Below are positions 56,640 through 64,000 of a stretch of DNA of 64,000 nt, piece after piece. The notes beneath the pieces are model-generated. The model did not search any database. It was not told the origin of the DNA and saw only the letters and a list, made by a program, of their open reading frames with translations. Within the stretch, counting starts at the first letter, position 1, and the number at the start of each line of letters is the position of its first letter. This stretch comes from DASQYE01 sp036389315. Its GTDB lineage: Bacteria > Acidobacteriota > Blastocatellia > Pyrinomonadales > Pyrinomonadaceae. The position numbers and the translations under genes were made by a program. The DNA lies in assembly GCA_036389315.1 (NCBI GenBank), contig DASVQF010000013.1:118256-182255 (forward strand), read 5' to 3'.

Positions 56640-59486
56640 TTACGGCTCTTCGACCGGCTCGTCCCAGTCGGCTACAAGCTCATAGGCGCGGCTGAGGACT
56701 GGGCGCGGGCGCGCGCCGTCGGCCTGGCCGATGAAGCCTTCGCGCTCCATCATGTCCAGAATGGCGGCGGCCCGTCCGTAGCCTATGCGCAGGCGGCGCT
56801 GTAGGACTGAGGTCGAAGCGCGTTTCATCTCGACACAGATGCGCAGTGCGTCCTCGAACAGCTCGTCGCGCTCGCCGCTCGCGCCGTCCATGCCGTTGGC
56901 TTCATCTGCCGACTGCGTAATGGTCTCGTCGTAAACGGGCTCGCCCTGCGCTTTGGTGTGCGAGACGATGCGCCCGATCTCGGCTTCGTCAACGTAAGCG
57001 CCGTGCACGCGCACCAGGCGAGACGTGCCCGGCGGCAGAAAGAGCATGTCGCCGCGACCCAGGAGTTGCTCAGCGCCGTTGGCGTCTATGATCGTGCGCG
57101 AGTCAACCTTCGAGGAGACGCGGAAGGAGATGCGCGAGGGGAAGTTGGCTTTGATGAGTCCCGTGATGACATCCACGGAGGGGCGCTGTGTGGCGAGGAC
57201 GAGGTGAATGCCGACGGCGCGCGCCATCTGGGCCAGCCGCGTGATAGATTCTTCGACCTCGTGGCCCGAGACCATCATCAGGTCTGCCAGCTCGTCTATG
57301 ATGATGACGATGTAGGGCAGGGGCTTGTGCGGCTCGCCGCTCTCGTCATAATCCTTGACCAGGTTGCGGCGCATCACCTCCGTATTGAAGCCGTCTATGT
57401 TACGCACGCCCCACCCGGCCAGCTCCTTGTAACGCCGCTCCATCTCAGACACGGCCCACTTCAAAGAGATGGCCGCGCGCTTAGGGTCTGTGATGATCGG
57501 CGTCGCCAGGTGCGGGATGCCGTCGTAGAGGCCAAGCTCCAAACGCTTCGGGTCAACGAGAATGAACTTCACTTCGTCGGGCCGCGCCTTATAAAGAATG
57601 GAGACGATGAGCGAGTTGACGCCGACGGACTTGCCCGCCCCCGTCGCGCCCGCGATCAACAGGTGCGGCATCTTCGCCAAGTCGGCGACGTAGTTGAGGC
57701 CGTCAATGGTCTTCCCCAAAGCGATGGTGAGCTTCGAGGCCGATTCACGAAACTGGCGCGACTCGATCACTTCGCGCAGGTGAATGGTTTCGCGCTGCGG
57801 GCTCGGCACTTCTATTCCGACGTGCGCTTTGCCGGGCATACGGTCAATGCGTATGGACTCGGCCTTGAGCGCCAGGCAAAGATCGTCCACCAGTCCCGTG
57901 ACGCGCGAATATTTCACGCCGGGGTCGGGCTTGAATTCGTAGGTCGTGACGACGGGGCCGGGGCAGATGTGTTCGATCTTGCCTGTGACGTTGAACTCCT
58001 TGCACTTCTCGGCCAGTCGCGTGGCAATGGCATAGTATTCTTCGTCGGCATACTCAAGGTGCGGCGGCGGCGCATTGAGGAATTCAGCCTCAGGCATCTT
58101 GTAGTCTGTGATGGGTGGCGCGAGCGCCTGCTGCTGCTGCGCGCGGCGCGCGGGCGCGCGATCAGGCGCAGCGGGCAGCCATTCGCTGGCATGCGGAGAA
58201 TCAACCTCGGAGCGCACGACCGAAGCCGTCTTGACCATCTCTTTGACTTCGGCCGCTTCATCGACGGGCGCGGTCGCGGCCCTGCGCGCAGAGACGGCTG
58301 CGGCTGCGGCTGCGCGCGCCTGACGGCCCGGCGTCAGAGGCTCCTGCAAAGCTGTGGTCGTCGTGCGCTGCTGCACAATAGATGAAGCGGGTAGAGCGGG
58401 TGCGGCAGCCTGGGCCCCGACCCCTGCCGCCGAAGCGGCCACTTCCATCTCGCCTGTTAAAGCCTGTGCGGCCGCCTCTATCGGCCGAGTGTCGGCCGGT
58501 TGCGTGGCGGCGGCCGAACGCTTGATCGCCACGGAAGCAGCGGAAGGCTCGCTTCCGCGCTCGCCCGTTTGCGGCGGGGCCGTCTCGCGCATGAATTCTG
58601 CGACCCGCTCTGCGCCGGTCTTTGCGCTCTCCGTCTCTATGCGGCGCAGCTCGTCACGCTCTTGCCGAGCGGCGCGCCTGATCTCGGCGCGCTCCAAAGC
58701 CTCTGCGCGACGACGCGCGCGCCAAGCCCTGATGCGTTCCGGAATATTGTGGAAGAGAGAGAATCGCTCGCCCTTGAGAAGCGCGACGAGCCGCTCGTAA
58801 GCGCGCGTGAAGGAGAAGTTGGTGGCGAGCAGCAAGCCCACGGCGGCCATCGTGAAGAGCAGAACACCAGCGCCGACCGGATTGAGCCAGCTCACCAAAG
58901 CCTGCATGATGAGCGAGCCCGCGAGACCTCCGGGCGGAACGCTCGCGTCAAACAGGGGGCGCGCGATGAAGAGCGCGCACAGGGCCGCAGAAGCCAGCAG
59001 CAGCGTCAAGAGTCCTGTGATGCGCGAAAGCGGCGCGTGAATGCGGCGCGTACGAAAGCGCCGCCAAGCGGCGGCGAACAGAAGGAGCGGAAGCAGCGGC
59101 GCGGCCATGCCGACGCCCTGGAAGAGCGCGGCCGCGACGTTCGCCCCGACCGCGCCGATCAGATTGCGCGTCTGCGCTTGCCCGGCAGAGTTCCACGACG
59201 GGTCATCCGGCTTATACGAGAGCAGGCAAAGAGCCAGGAGCACGCCCAGGGCGCAGAGCGCGATGGCTATGATCTCGTTGCGTCGAGTGTTCTTCGGCGC
59301 TCCTGCTGCTGCTGCGCCCGTCGCCGCTCCGGCTTTCGCGCGCGCTTCCGTTTGCGTAGTTGCCATATTCCCTCCGGCCTCTCTCCCTCTGTTTTGTCTC
59401 GTCGGCAGCTCCCTGGACGCTCCGCAGCTCCAGCAAAATCTGAACTCGCCTTCGATCTCCGCACCGCACTTAGAGCATTTCCACAT
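56640..59486 (-). CDS. ftsK: DNA translocase FtsK with N-terminal zinc ribbon
   Basis: The protein has four N-terminal helices (about 72-90, 110-140, 158-176, 200-222), a variable Ala/Pro/Gln-rich linker (about 270-470), FtsK alpha/beta motor with Walker A GATGAGKS (about 613-620) and Walker B IVIIIDELADLMM, ATQRPSVDVITG, and a winged-helix gamma domain near the C-terminus for KOPS recognition. It coordinates chromosome segregation with division. In-frame upstream is a zinc ribbon, WKCSKCGAEIEGEFRFCWSCG, starting 16 bases after the prfB stop. A second start (MATTQT, 59366) with AGGGAA upstream gives a conventional FtsK without the ribbon; both forms may be made. Confidence 0.95.
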   Translation of the reverse strand: MWKCSKCGAEIEGEFRFCWSCGASRELPTRQNRGREAGGNMATTQTEARAKAGAATGAAAAGAPKNTRRNEIIAIALCALGVLLALCLLSYKPDDPSWNSAGQAQTRNLIGAVGANVAAALFQGVGMAAPLLPLLLFAAAWRRFRTRRIHAPLSRITGLLTLLLASAALCALFIARPLFDASVPPGGLAGSLIMQALVSWLNPVGAGVLLFTMAAVGLLLATNFSFTRAYERLVALLKGERFSLFHNIPERIRAWRARRRAEALERAEIRRAARQERDELRRIETESAKTGAERVAEFMRETAPPQTGERGSEPSAASVAIKRSAAATQPADTRPIEAAAQALTGEMEVAASAAGVGAQAAAPALPASSIVQQRTTTTALQEPLTPGRQARAAAAAAVSARRAATAPVDEAAEVKEMVKTASVVRSEVDSPHASEWLPAAPDRAPARRAQQQQALAPPITDYKMPEAEFLNAPPPHLEYADEEYYAIATRLAEKCKEFNVTGKIEHICPGPVVTTYEFKPDPGVKYSRVTGLVDDLCLALKAESIRIDRMPGKAHVGIEVPSPQRETIHLREVIESRQFRESASKLTIALGKTIDGLNYVADLAKMPHLLIAGATGAGKSVGVNSLIVSILYKARPDEVKFILVDPKRLELGLYDGIPHLATPIITDPKRAAISLKWAVSEMERRYKELAGWGVRNIDGFNTEVMRRNLVKDYDESGEPHKPLPYIVIIIDELADLMMVSGHEVEESITRLAQMARAVGIHLVLATQRPSVDVITGLIKANFPSRISFRVSSKVDSRTIIDANGAEQLLGRGDMLFLPPGTSRLVRVHGAYVDEAEIGRIVSHTKAQGEPVYDETITQSADEANGMDGASGERDELFEDALRICVEMKRASTSVLQRRLRIGYGRAAAILDMMEREGFIGQADGARPRPVLSRAYELVADWDEPVEEP

Positions 59487-59502
59487 AGCGTCAAGCTGTC
59501 AA

Positions 59503-60616
59503 TCAGGCGGCCCGTCGCATGAGCAGGTAAGCCTTGATGAAGTCGTCTATGTCGCCCGCCAGCACGGCGTCCACGTCGCCGCGCTCAAGTTTCGTGCGCG
59601 CGTCTTTGACCAGACGATAAGGCGCGAGCACGTAGTTTCTGATCTGCGACCCGAAAGAGATCTCCTGCTTGTTGGCTTCCAGCTCTGCCGTCTCGGCCCG
59701 CCGCTTTTCCAGCTCAAGCTCGTAGAGGCGCGAGCGTAAGACCTGCATCGCGACGGCGCGGTTCTGATGCTGCGAGCGCTGGTTCTGGCACTGCACGACT
59801 ATCCCTGTCGGGATGTGCGTGATACGCACGGCCGAGTCCGTCGTGTTGATGTGCTGCCCGCCCGCGCCCGTCGAGCGATAAGTGTCAACTCTCAAGTCCT
59901 TGTCGTTGATCTCGACCTCTATGTTCTCGTCAATCTGCGGGTAGACGAAGAAGGAGGCGAAGGAGGTCTCGCGGCTCGCGCCCTGGTTGAAGGGAGAGAT
60001 GCGAACCAGGCGATGCACGCCCGCTTCGGCCGAGAGCAGCCCGTAAGCATATTCGCCTTCGACCGTAAAGGTCACGCCTTTGATACCGGCTTCCTGCCCC
60101 GGCTGATAATCCAGAATCTCCGTCTTGAAGCCGTGACGCTCGGCCCACTTCAGGTACATGCGCAGCAGCATCTCGGCCCAATCCTGCGCGTCCGTGCCGC
60201 CCGCGCCGGGACGAATCGTGCAGATGGCGTTCAAAGCATCGTTCTCGCCCGAGAGAAGCGTCTCGGTCTCGGCATCGCTCACCTCGCGTTCGAGCCTCTC
60301 TATCAAAGAGCGCAGCTCCTTCAGCGAAGCCTCGTCATCCTCTTCCGCAAACTCGAAGAGCACAGAGGCGTCTGCGATCTGCGATTCAAACTGCTCCTGC
60401 CGGGCGAGGGTGCGCTCAAGGCGGCTGCGGCGCTCCATCAGCTTTTGGGCCGCTTCCTGATCCTGCCAGAAATCGGGCGCGCTCGCCTGCGCTTCGATGC
60501 GCTCAACTTCGGCGCGCTTCGGGGCGACATCAAAGAAACCTCCCGAGCTGTTCGACGCGCTTGCGCAAGTCCTCGTATGTCGTGCGTAACTCTTCTATGG
60601 ATACTGTTCCGATCAT
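59503..60616 (-). CDS. prfB: Peptide chain release factor 2 with programmed +1 frameshift
   Basis: The gene has two frames. Frame 1 (60616 to 60533) encodes 28 residues, MIGTVSIEELRTTYEDLRKR and onward to RFL, then meets an in-frame TGA (60532-60530). Reading CTTTGAT with a +1 slip continues at GAT (60531) into the 342-residue body containing GAGGQHIN, the GGQ peptidyl-tRNA hydrolysis motif. GGGAGG lies just upstream of CTTTGA as the internal stimulator. RF2 recognises UGA and UAA and so controls its own frameshift. The start overlaps the lnt stop by 4 bases (ATGA). Confidence 0.96.
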
Positions 60617-62358
60617 CTCTGGCTCTTCCTCTGGTAAAAGTTGACGCTCCGAGTCGGTCGCGCGCGCCTGCGTCCACCTTGTCCCGGCCGCAGCGTTGCG
60701 GCAAATATTAACAGACTCGCGGCGGCGCACAATCCGGCAAAGAGGTCGCCGTGCTTAGTATAGAAAGTCTTATCGTTACCACTTGGGCCCACAGTCCAAA
60801 CGCGCGCCGCCGTCTCGAAGCCTCTCGTTTCGTCAAGGACTTCGCCGCGCGCAGTGATGCGGGCGCTAATGCCTGTGTTCGTGACGCGCAGGACGGGCCG
60901 AGCGTTCTCCACCGCGCGAAAGACCGTGTTGGCCAAGTGCTGCCTCATCACGGGCGTTGGGCCCAGATAGCCGTCGTTCGAGATATTGATGAGCACGTCC
61001 GCTCCCTCTTCACCGAACCGGCGCGCTATACCGGGGAACGCCGACTCGAAACAGATAAAGACTCCGGCGCGCGCCGTGCCGAGCGGCATCAGAGGGTACT
61101 GTGCGCCCGGCGTGAAATCTCCGACCATGACGGGAACCAGGCTGACTCCGGGCAGCCATCGCGGCAAAGGCACGTACTCGCCAAACGGCAACAGGCGAAT
61201 CTTATCATACTGCGCGACGGCGCGGCCCTCTTCATTCACCAGCACCGCCGAATTATAGGCCCCGTTGCCCGGCGCTGGCTCAAGCGAGTTGAAGAGCAGC
61301 GCCGTCCGGTTGCGCGTCGTGAATCCTCTGACCAGCTCGCGGAACTCCGTGTCCTTGGCGTAGGTGAAGTTCATCGGAGATTCAGGCCAGACGACTACGC
61401 GCGGCATTGCGCGGCGCGACTCGGCGAGCATCTGCCGCCGCCCCGCATCGTTCACAACAGTATTGCCGTCATCCTCGATTGCGCCTTCGCTCCAGGCTGT
61501 GAGCGCCCGCTCGCTCATCTGTAGATGGCGCGCGACGAGCGCCTCCATCTCCGCAGTAGATTCCACGGGCTCCATCGGCACATTGGGCTGCAAGGCCACG
61601 ACCACAGTCTTTGGGCCAACCTCTGCGGACTGAGGCGCAGGAGCGCCGCTTCCATAAAGCGAGAGCAGCAGGAGCGCGGAGACTACAAAGAGCGCGGCCA
61701 AAGCCATGGCGAGGGCGCGCGCCGTTCTCTCCATGATTGCGTAAGCCAGAGCGGCGTTGAGCGTGAGGATGAGAAAGCCCACGGCGTAGACGCCGCCCCA
61801 GCGCGCCGACTGTATGAGCGACGGGTGAAAGGCTTGCGAGTATCCGATGGCGTTCCAGAGTTGGCCCGTCACACCGAGGCGCGCCCATTCCAGAGCCGCC
61901 CACACCGGCGGCGCAAAGAGCAGCGCGCGTGGGCCCACGCGCGCGACCGCACGCGAGACGACCAGCGCGAACATGGCAGGGAACAGCCCGAGCACCAGCG
62001 CGCCCGGCACGAGCAGCAGATAGGCAGCGGGCGCAGGTATCCCGCCGTAACGCACCATGGCGTAGGTCAGCCAGTAGCATGAGCCCAGGAAGAAGGGCGC
62101 GCCCGTCATCAGCCCCATGACGAAAGCGGGCCCGCTCCGTGGACGGCGCGCTACGGCCAGGAGCAGGGGCACGAGCGCGATCCAGGCGAGCGGCCAGAGA
62201 TTGAAGTCTGGGAAAGAGGCTATGAGCAGCAGGGCAGAGAGCGTCGCCAGAAGGGCCTCGGCCAGGGTCGGCAGCATCGCGCGCGCCCTCTCGCGCCGGA
62301 AGGCCGACGCCGCTCGGCGCGCCTCGGTCGGCACGTCCCGGTAAACCGTCTCGCTCAT
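60613..62358 (-). CDS. lnt: Apolipoprotein N-acyltransferase
   Basis: A protein of 581 residues with about seven hydrophobic spans in the N-terminal half and one at the C-terminus, enclosing a nitrilase-like domain. The catalytic triad positions are visible: Glu in VVWPESPMNF, Lys in YDKIRLLPFGEYVPL and Cys in FICFESAFPG. It transfers a third acyl chain to lipoproteins in the inner membrane. I chose ATG 62358 (MSETVYRD); the frame is open 18 bases further. Its stop overlaps the prfB start. Confidence 0.93.
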   Translation of the reverse strand: MSETVYRDVPTEARRAASAFRRERARAMLPTLAEALLATLSALLLIASFPDFNLWPLAWIALVPLLLAVARRPRSGPAFVMGLMTGAPFFLGSCYWLTYAMVRYGGIPAPAAYLLLVPGALVLGLFPAMFALVVSRAVARVGPRALLFAPPVWAALEWARLGVTGQLWNAIGYSQAFHPSLIQSARWGGVYAVGFLILTLNAALAYAIMERTARALAMALAALFVVSALLLLSLYGSGAPAPQSAEVGPKTVVVALQPNVPMEPVESTAEMEALVARHLQMSERALTAWSEGAIEDDGNTVVNDAGRRQMLAESRRAMPRVVVWPESPMNFTYAKDTEFRELVRGFTTRNRTALLFNSLEPAPGNGAYNSAVLVNEEGRAVAQYDKIRLLPFGEYVPLPRWLPGVSLVPVMVGDFTPGAQYPLMPLGTARAGVFICFESAFPGIARRFGEEGADVLINISNDGYLGPTPVMRQHLANTVFRAVENARPVLRVTNTGISARITARGEVLDETRGFETAARVWTVGPSGNDKTFYTKHGDLFAGLCAAASLLIFAATLRPGQGGRRRARPTRSVNFYQRKSQR

Positions 62359-62410
62359 ACCGAGCGAGTTTAACAAAGAAGGTCTCGGGCCGTCATGGCA
62401 ACAGGACTAA

Positions 62411-62424
62411 TGCCCCAAGGGGCA
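62411..62424. promoter_or_regulatory. Perfect 14-base palindrome upstream of lnt
   Basis: TGCCCCAAGGGGCA is a perfect palindrome 53 bases upstream of the lnt start. Could be an operator or a short hairpin in the leader. Confidence 0.35.
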
Positions 62425-62540
62425 CTCGGCCGGGCTGTGAGCTTTGCGGCACCGGAGCGCGGCGAAAAGCCTCGCACGCTTTGACGCAAACGCCCCTCGC
62501 GCGATGACCGAAATCGTCTAGCCGAAGAGCGGCGAAAGAC

Positions 62541-62564
62541 AAAAAAAGTCACTGCTTGAGTGAC
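62541..62564 (-). terminator. Minus-strand intrinsic terminator
   Basis: On the minus strand, GTCACT-CAAGC-AGTGAC forms a 6-base-pair stem followed by seven T. It would stop transcription coming from the SPOR gene or from an RNA within the preceding intergenic sequence, about 180 bases before lnt. Confidence 0.7.
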
Positions 62565-62675
62565 AAATTTCGTCGCCTGACATATTTCGTTTGAGCTTGC
62601 AGAGGGCAGGCGCAGCGGCTTGAAGCGGCGCGCGACGAGCGGCGTGGATCACTGATGCCCTTGATTTCGGCCTAT

Positions 62676-62717
62676 AAATGCGGGAGAACCCGGCCATTTC
62701 TGACCGGGTTCGCATTT
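62676..62717. ncRNA. Bulged hairpin, candidate structured RNA element
   Basis: AAATGCG...GAACCCGG pairs with CCGGGTTC...GCATTT, leaving a 3-base bulge and a 10-base loop. The strong bipartite stem resembles structured RNA. It is not a terminator as no T run follows on either strand. Family not recognised. Confidence 0.4.
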
Positions 62718-62806
62718 CGGGGGGATCAACTGTAGGATCGCTCGGCGGGCGGCTGGCGCAGCGGCAGGCGGCGCTCAGAGAAGTGATGGCGGCGGGGTCA
62801 CGGTTA

Positions 62807-62845
62807 CTGCTTCGTGCTTGCCGACGATAAGGAAAGCACGAAGCG
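62807..62845. ncRNA. Hairpin, candidate structured RNA element
   Basis: GCTTCGTGCTT and AAGCACGAAGC form an 11-base-pair perfect stem with a loop of about 14 bases. It lies in the same gene-free region as 62676-62717 and upstream (minus strand) of the terminator at 62541. Confidence 0.4.
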
Positions 62846-62969
62846 TGCCACGGAAAATAATTTCTGGAAAGGTGTCCGGATTAGATATTAAAGCAGGCCC
62901 GGCGGGCGCTTCCCATAGGGCAGCAGGCAAGGCTAATTCTCTCTCGCTCCACGGGCCGGCAAGGGTGCT

Positions 62970-63539
62970 CTAGCCGGCAGTCTCTTCGACGACGCGCACG
63001 TTCTTCATCCGTGGGCCGCCCTGCTCTTTGAGGCGCGCGGCCTCTGCCTCAGCTTCGTCGCGCGTGAAGCGGCCTATGAGGACGGAGATGGTGGAGCCGG
63101 AGGCGCCGGGACGCGCCTCTATGCGTACGTTCTTGTAGCCCGCGCGCTCAAGAGATTTGACCAGAGAGTCGGCCGCCTCTTTCGTCTTGAGGTCGGCTAC
63201 GAGAAGAGCGTAGCGCCGCTTCTTATCGTCGCCCGAGCGCGTCTCTGCTGCGGGCTGCTGCGCGGTCGCGGCACTTTGCTGGGGCGCGGCGGTGGTGGCA
63301 GGGGGCGCGGGCGGCGTCTGTGCCGGAGCAGTTGATGGCGTAGTGCTCGCCCGGGGCGCAGGCGGCTCGGCCGTCCAGCGACCGAACATGATGCCCAGGG
63401 CGAAGAAGGCGGCGGCCAGGATGAGGGCGCTCAGAAGGATGACGGCCGGGCGACGCTCATCGCGGCTGAACTCTTCAAAGGCCGAATGAGGTGCCTCGTG
63501 CCCAGTGTGATCTTCGTATTTGTCCGTCTCGGGTGACAT
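62970..63539 (-). CDS. SPOR-domain membrane protein
   Basis: A protein of 189 residues: short cytoplasmic N-terminus, one transmembrane span (about 35-55, LLSALILAAAFFALGIMFG), a Pro/Ala/Thr/Gln-rich linker (about 60-110), and a C-terminal SPOR domain (about 115-185: YALLVADLKTKEAADSLVKSLERAGYKNVRIE). SPOR domains bind denuded peptidoglycan at the septum. I chose ATG 63539, preceded by AACGAGG; the frame continues upstream through low-complexity sequence that overlaps the next gene. It precedes the ftsK region, fitting a division role. Confidence 0.9.
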   Translation of the reverse strand: MSPETDKYEDHTGHEAPHSAFEEFSRDERRPAVILLSALILAAAFFALGIMFGRWTAEPPAPRASTTPSTAPAQTPPAPPATTAAPQQSAATAQQPAAETRSGDDKKRRYALLVADLKTKEAADSLVKSLERAGYKNVRIEARPGASGSTISVLIGRFTRDEAEAEAARLKEQGGPRMKNVRVVEETAG

Positions 63540-63576
63540 CCTCGTTAACCCGTGCCGATTGGCCCACGCTCGCGTC

Positions 63577-63888
63577 TTACTCGTGTGAGCCGAGCGAGAG
63601 CGGCTCGACTTCCAGCAGGTGCCCGCCCGCTCCGACGACACGCACGCGCTCTCCGCGCTCGACGGCCTCCGCCGCACGCGAGCGAGCGCGCCACAACTCT
63701 CCCCCGACGAGCACAGAGCCTTCCGGCTCAAGAGTCGTCAAGACGACGGCCACCGCCTCCACCAGCTTGAGCCCTCGGGTCGAAGCCTTCTGATGCCTTG
63801 AGAGCAGAGCTATCCAGACCGCCGCGACAAACAGAGCGCCCGCAGCCAGACTTGTCAAAAAGAGCGCCGAACTCATAAGAGTGCTCAT
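63577..63888 (-). CDS. Short NfeD-like membrane protein
   Basis: A protein of 103 residues with one N-terminal helix (about 5-27) and a C-terminal OB-fold domain with GSVLVGGELWRARS and RVRVVGAGGHLLEVEP, characteristic of NfeD C-terminal domains. Lacks the protease and multi-helix part of full-length NfeD. NfeD proteins partner with SPFH/stomatin proteins in membrane microdomains; none is visible here. I chose ATG 63888 over the longer frame to 63939, which crosses the palindrome centre. Its first 10 codons are duplicated in inverse at the window end. Confidence 0.8.
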   Translation of the reverse strand: MSTLMSSALFLTSLAAGALFVAAVWIALLSRHQKASTRGLKLVEAVAVVLTTLEPEGSVLVGGELWRARSRAAEAVERGERVRVVGAGGHLLEVEPLSLGSHE

Positions 63889-64000
63889 TCTAACATAAGG
63901 CAAAAGGTAGAAGTGAAGGATGAAGAGCATGCTCTTCATCCTTCACTTCTACCTTTTGCCTTATGTTAGAATGAGCACTCTTATGAGTTCGGCGCTCTTT
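63859..64000. repeat. Perfect 142-base palindrome reaching the window edge
   Basis: The axis is between 63929 and 63930. All 71 bases on each side are exact reverse complements, up to the last base of the window, so the true length may be greater. The centre (GGATGAAGAGCATGCTCTTC) resembles the other GGATGAA hairpins, but the arms extend through the leader and first codons of the NfeD-like gene. Confidence 0.95.
63971..64000 (+). CDS. Mirror copy of the NfeD-like gene start (partial)
   Basis: The last 30 bases encode the same first 10 residues, MSTLMSSALF, as the minus-strand NfeD-like gene at 63888, because they are its reverse-complement copy. It is either the start of a duplicated divergent gene or an assembly fold-back. 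It cannot be followed beyond the window. Confidence 0.35.
   Translation, partial: MSTLMSSALF

Larger units (their letters stand above)
62359..62969. other. 611-base intergenic region with several hairpins, no gene seen
   Basis: No protein-coding frame with a plausible start or family match is present. It contains a 14-base palindrome (62411), a minus-strand terminator (62541) and two strong hairpins (62676, 62807). Several palindromic and GC-rich segments hint at a structured RNA or a long leader of the lnt-prfB-ftsK operon. I do not recognise tmRNA, RNase P RNA, SRP RNA or 6S RNA. Confidence 0.5.

Noticed and set aside
56460..56804. Plus-strand frame of 114 residues near the TTTTCCACA sites
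   Set aside because: Its second half is antisense to the FtsK gamma domain, and its first half covers the repeat cluster; no homology or start signal.
56958..59522. Long plus-strand frames opposite ftsK (56958-58385 and 58500-59522)
   Set aside because: Low-complexity, His/Arg/Asp-rich translations opposite a well-supported FtsK; no start signals.
62740..62830. tRNA-like GGCGCAGCGGCAG stretch
   Set aside because: No matching acceptor stem, anticodon arm or T-loop (GGTTCRA) at the right distance.

Overview
The window looks like chromosomal DNA from a high-GC, Gram-negative, aerobic heterotroph, most likely an Acidobacteriota member of the Blastocatellia type. This is inferred from gene content, not from a marker gene: a Ser/Thr kinase fused to TolB-like and TPR domains, a long Oar-like TonB receptor with an N-terminal carboxypeptidase-regulatory domain, an Lnt lipoprotein pathway gene, dispersed GGATGAA and GTGACGAG hairpins, and a large fatty-acid oxidation cluster. 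No rRNA, tRNA, CRISPR array, prophage or transposase was seen. Layout. 1-8.6 kb is central carbon and storage: the 3' end of a transaldolase/phosphoglucose isomerase fusion, gnd, a convergent receptor-like kinase, then glgB-glgA closed by a clear terminator. 8.7-20 kb starts with a 1905-residue secreted protein carrying both a pectin methylesterase and a pectate lyase domain. It is divergent from a LacI regulator, which is followed by a thioesterase-fold protein, a KdgF-like cupin, an atypical SDR, isoaspartyl dipeptidase, a 52-residue membrane peptide and a DUF362 protein. 20-26.7 kb holds a zinc-ribbon membrane protein, a calcium-type P-ATPase, TetR and AraC regulators, a TPR protein and a hypothetical protein. 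26.7-46.6 kb is a near-complete beta-oxidation island: four acyl-CoA dehydrogenases, TetR, EtfB, EtfA, an EtfD-type membrane Fe-S quinone reductase, FadD, a FadN-type HAD/ECH fusion, thiolase, two MaoC hydratases, two paralogous PaaI thioesterases, an ACAD10/11-type phosphotransferase and a zinc alcohol dehydrogenase. 46.7-56.4 kb carries the TonB receptor, a PilS/PilR-like pair, a small exported protein, cysteine dioxygenase, glycerate 2-kinase and a ComEA-like HhH protein. 56.6-64 kb is a minus-strand housekeeping block: lnt-prfB (with programmed frameshift)-ftsK, preceded by a SPOR protein and an NfeD-like protein. How the parts connect. A 33-bp block (31/33 identical) containing a palindrome and an adjoining -10 hexamer lies upstream of both the large acyl-CoA dehydrogenase beside the TetR gene and the TonB receptor 20 kb away, so one TetR repressor probably controls lipid uptake and oxidation together. 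EtfAB plus the EtfD-like protein give the dehydrogenases a route to the quinone pool. The ACAD10/11-like dehydrogenase with its kinase suggests that 4-hydroxyacyl-CoAs are also handled. Intergenic hairpins punctuate the island. The window ends in a perfect 142-bp palindrome that runs into the NfeD gene and may be an assembly fold-back or a true inverted duplication.
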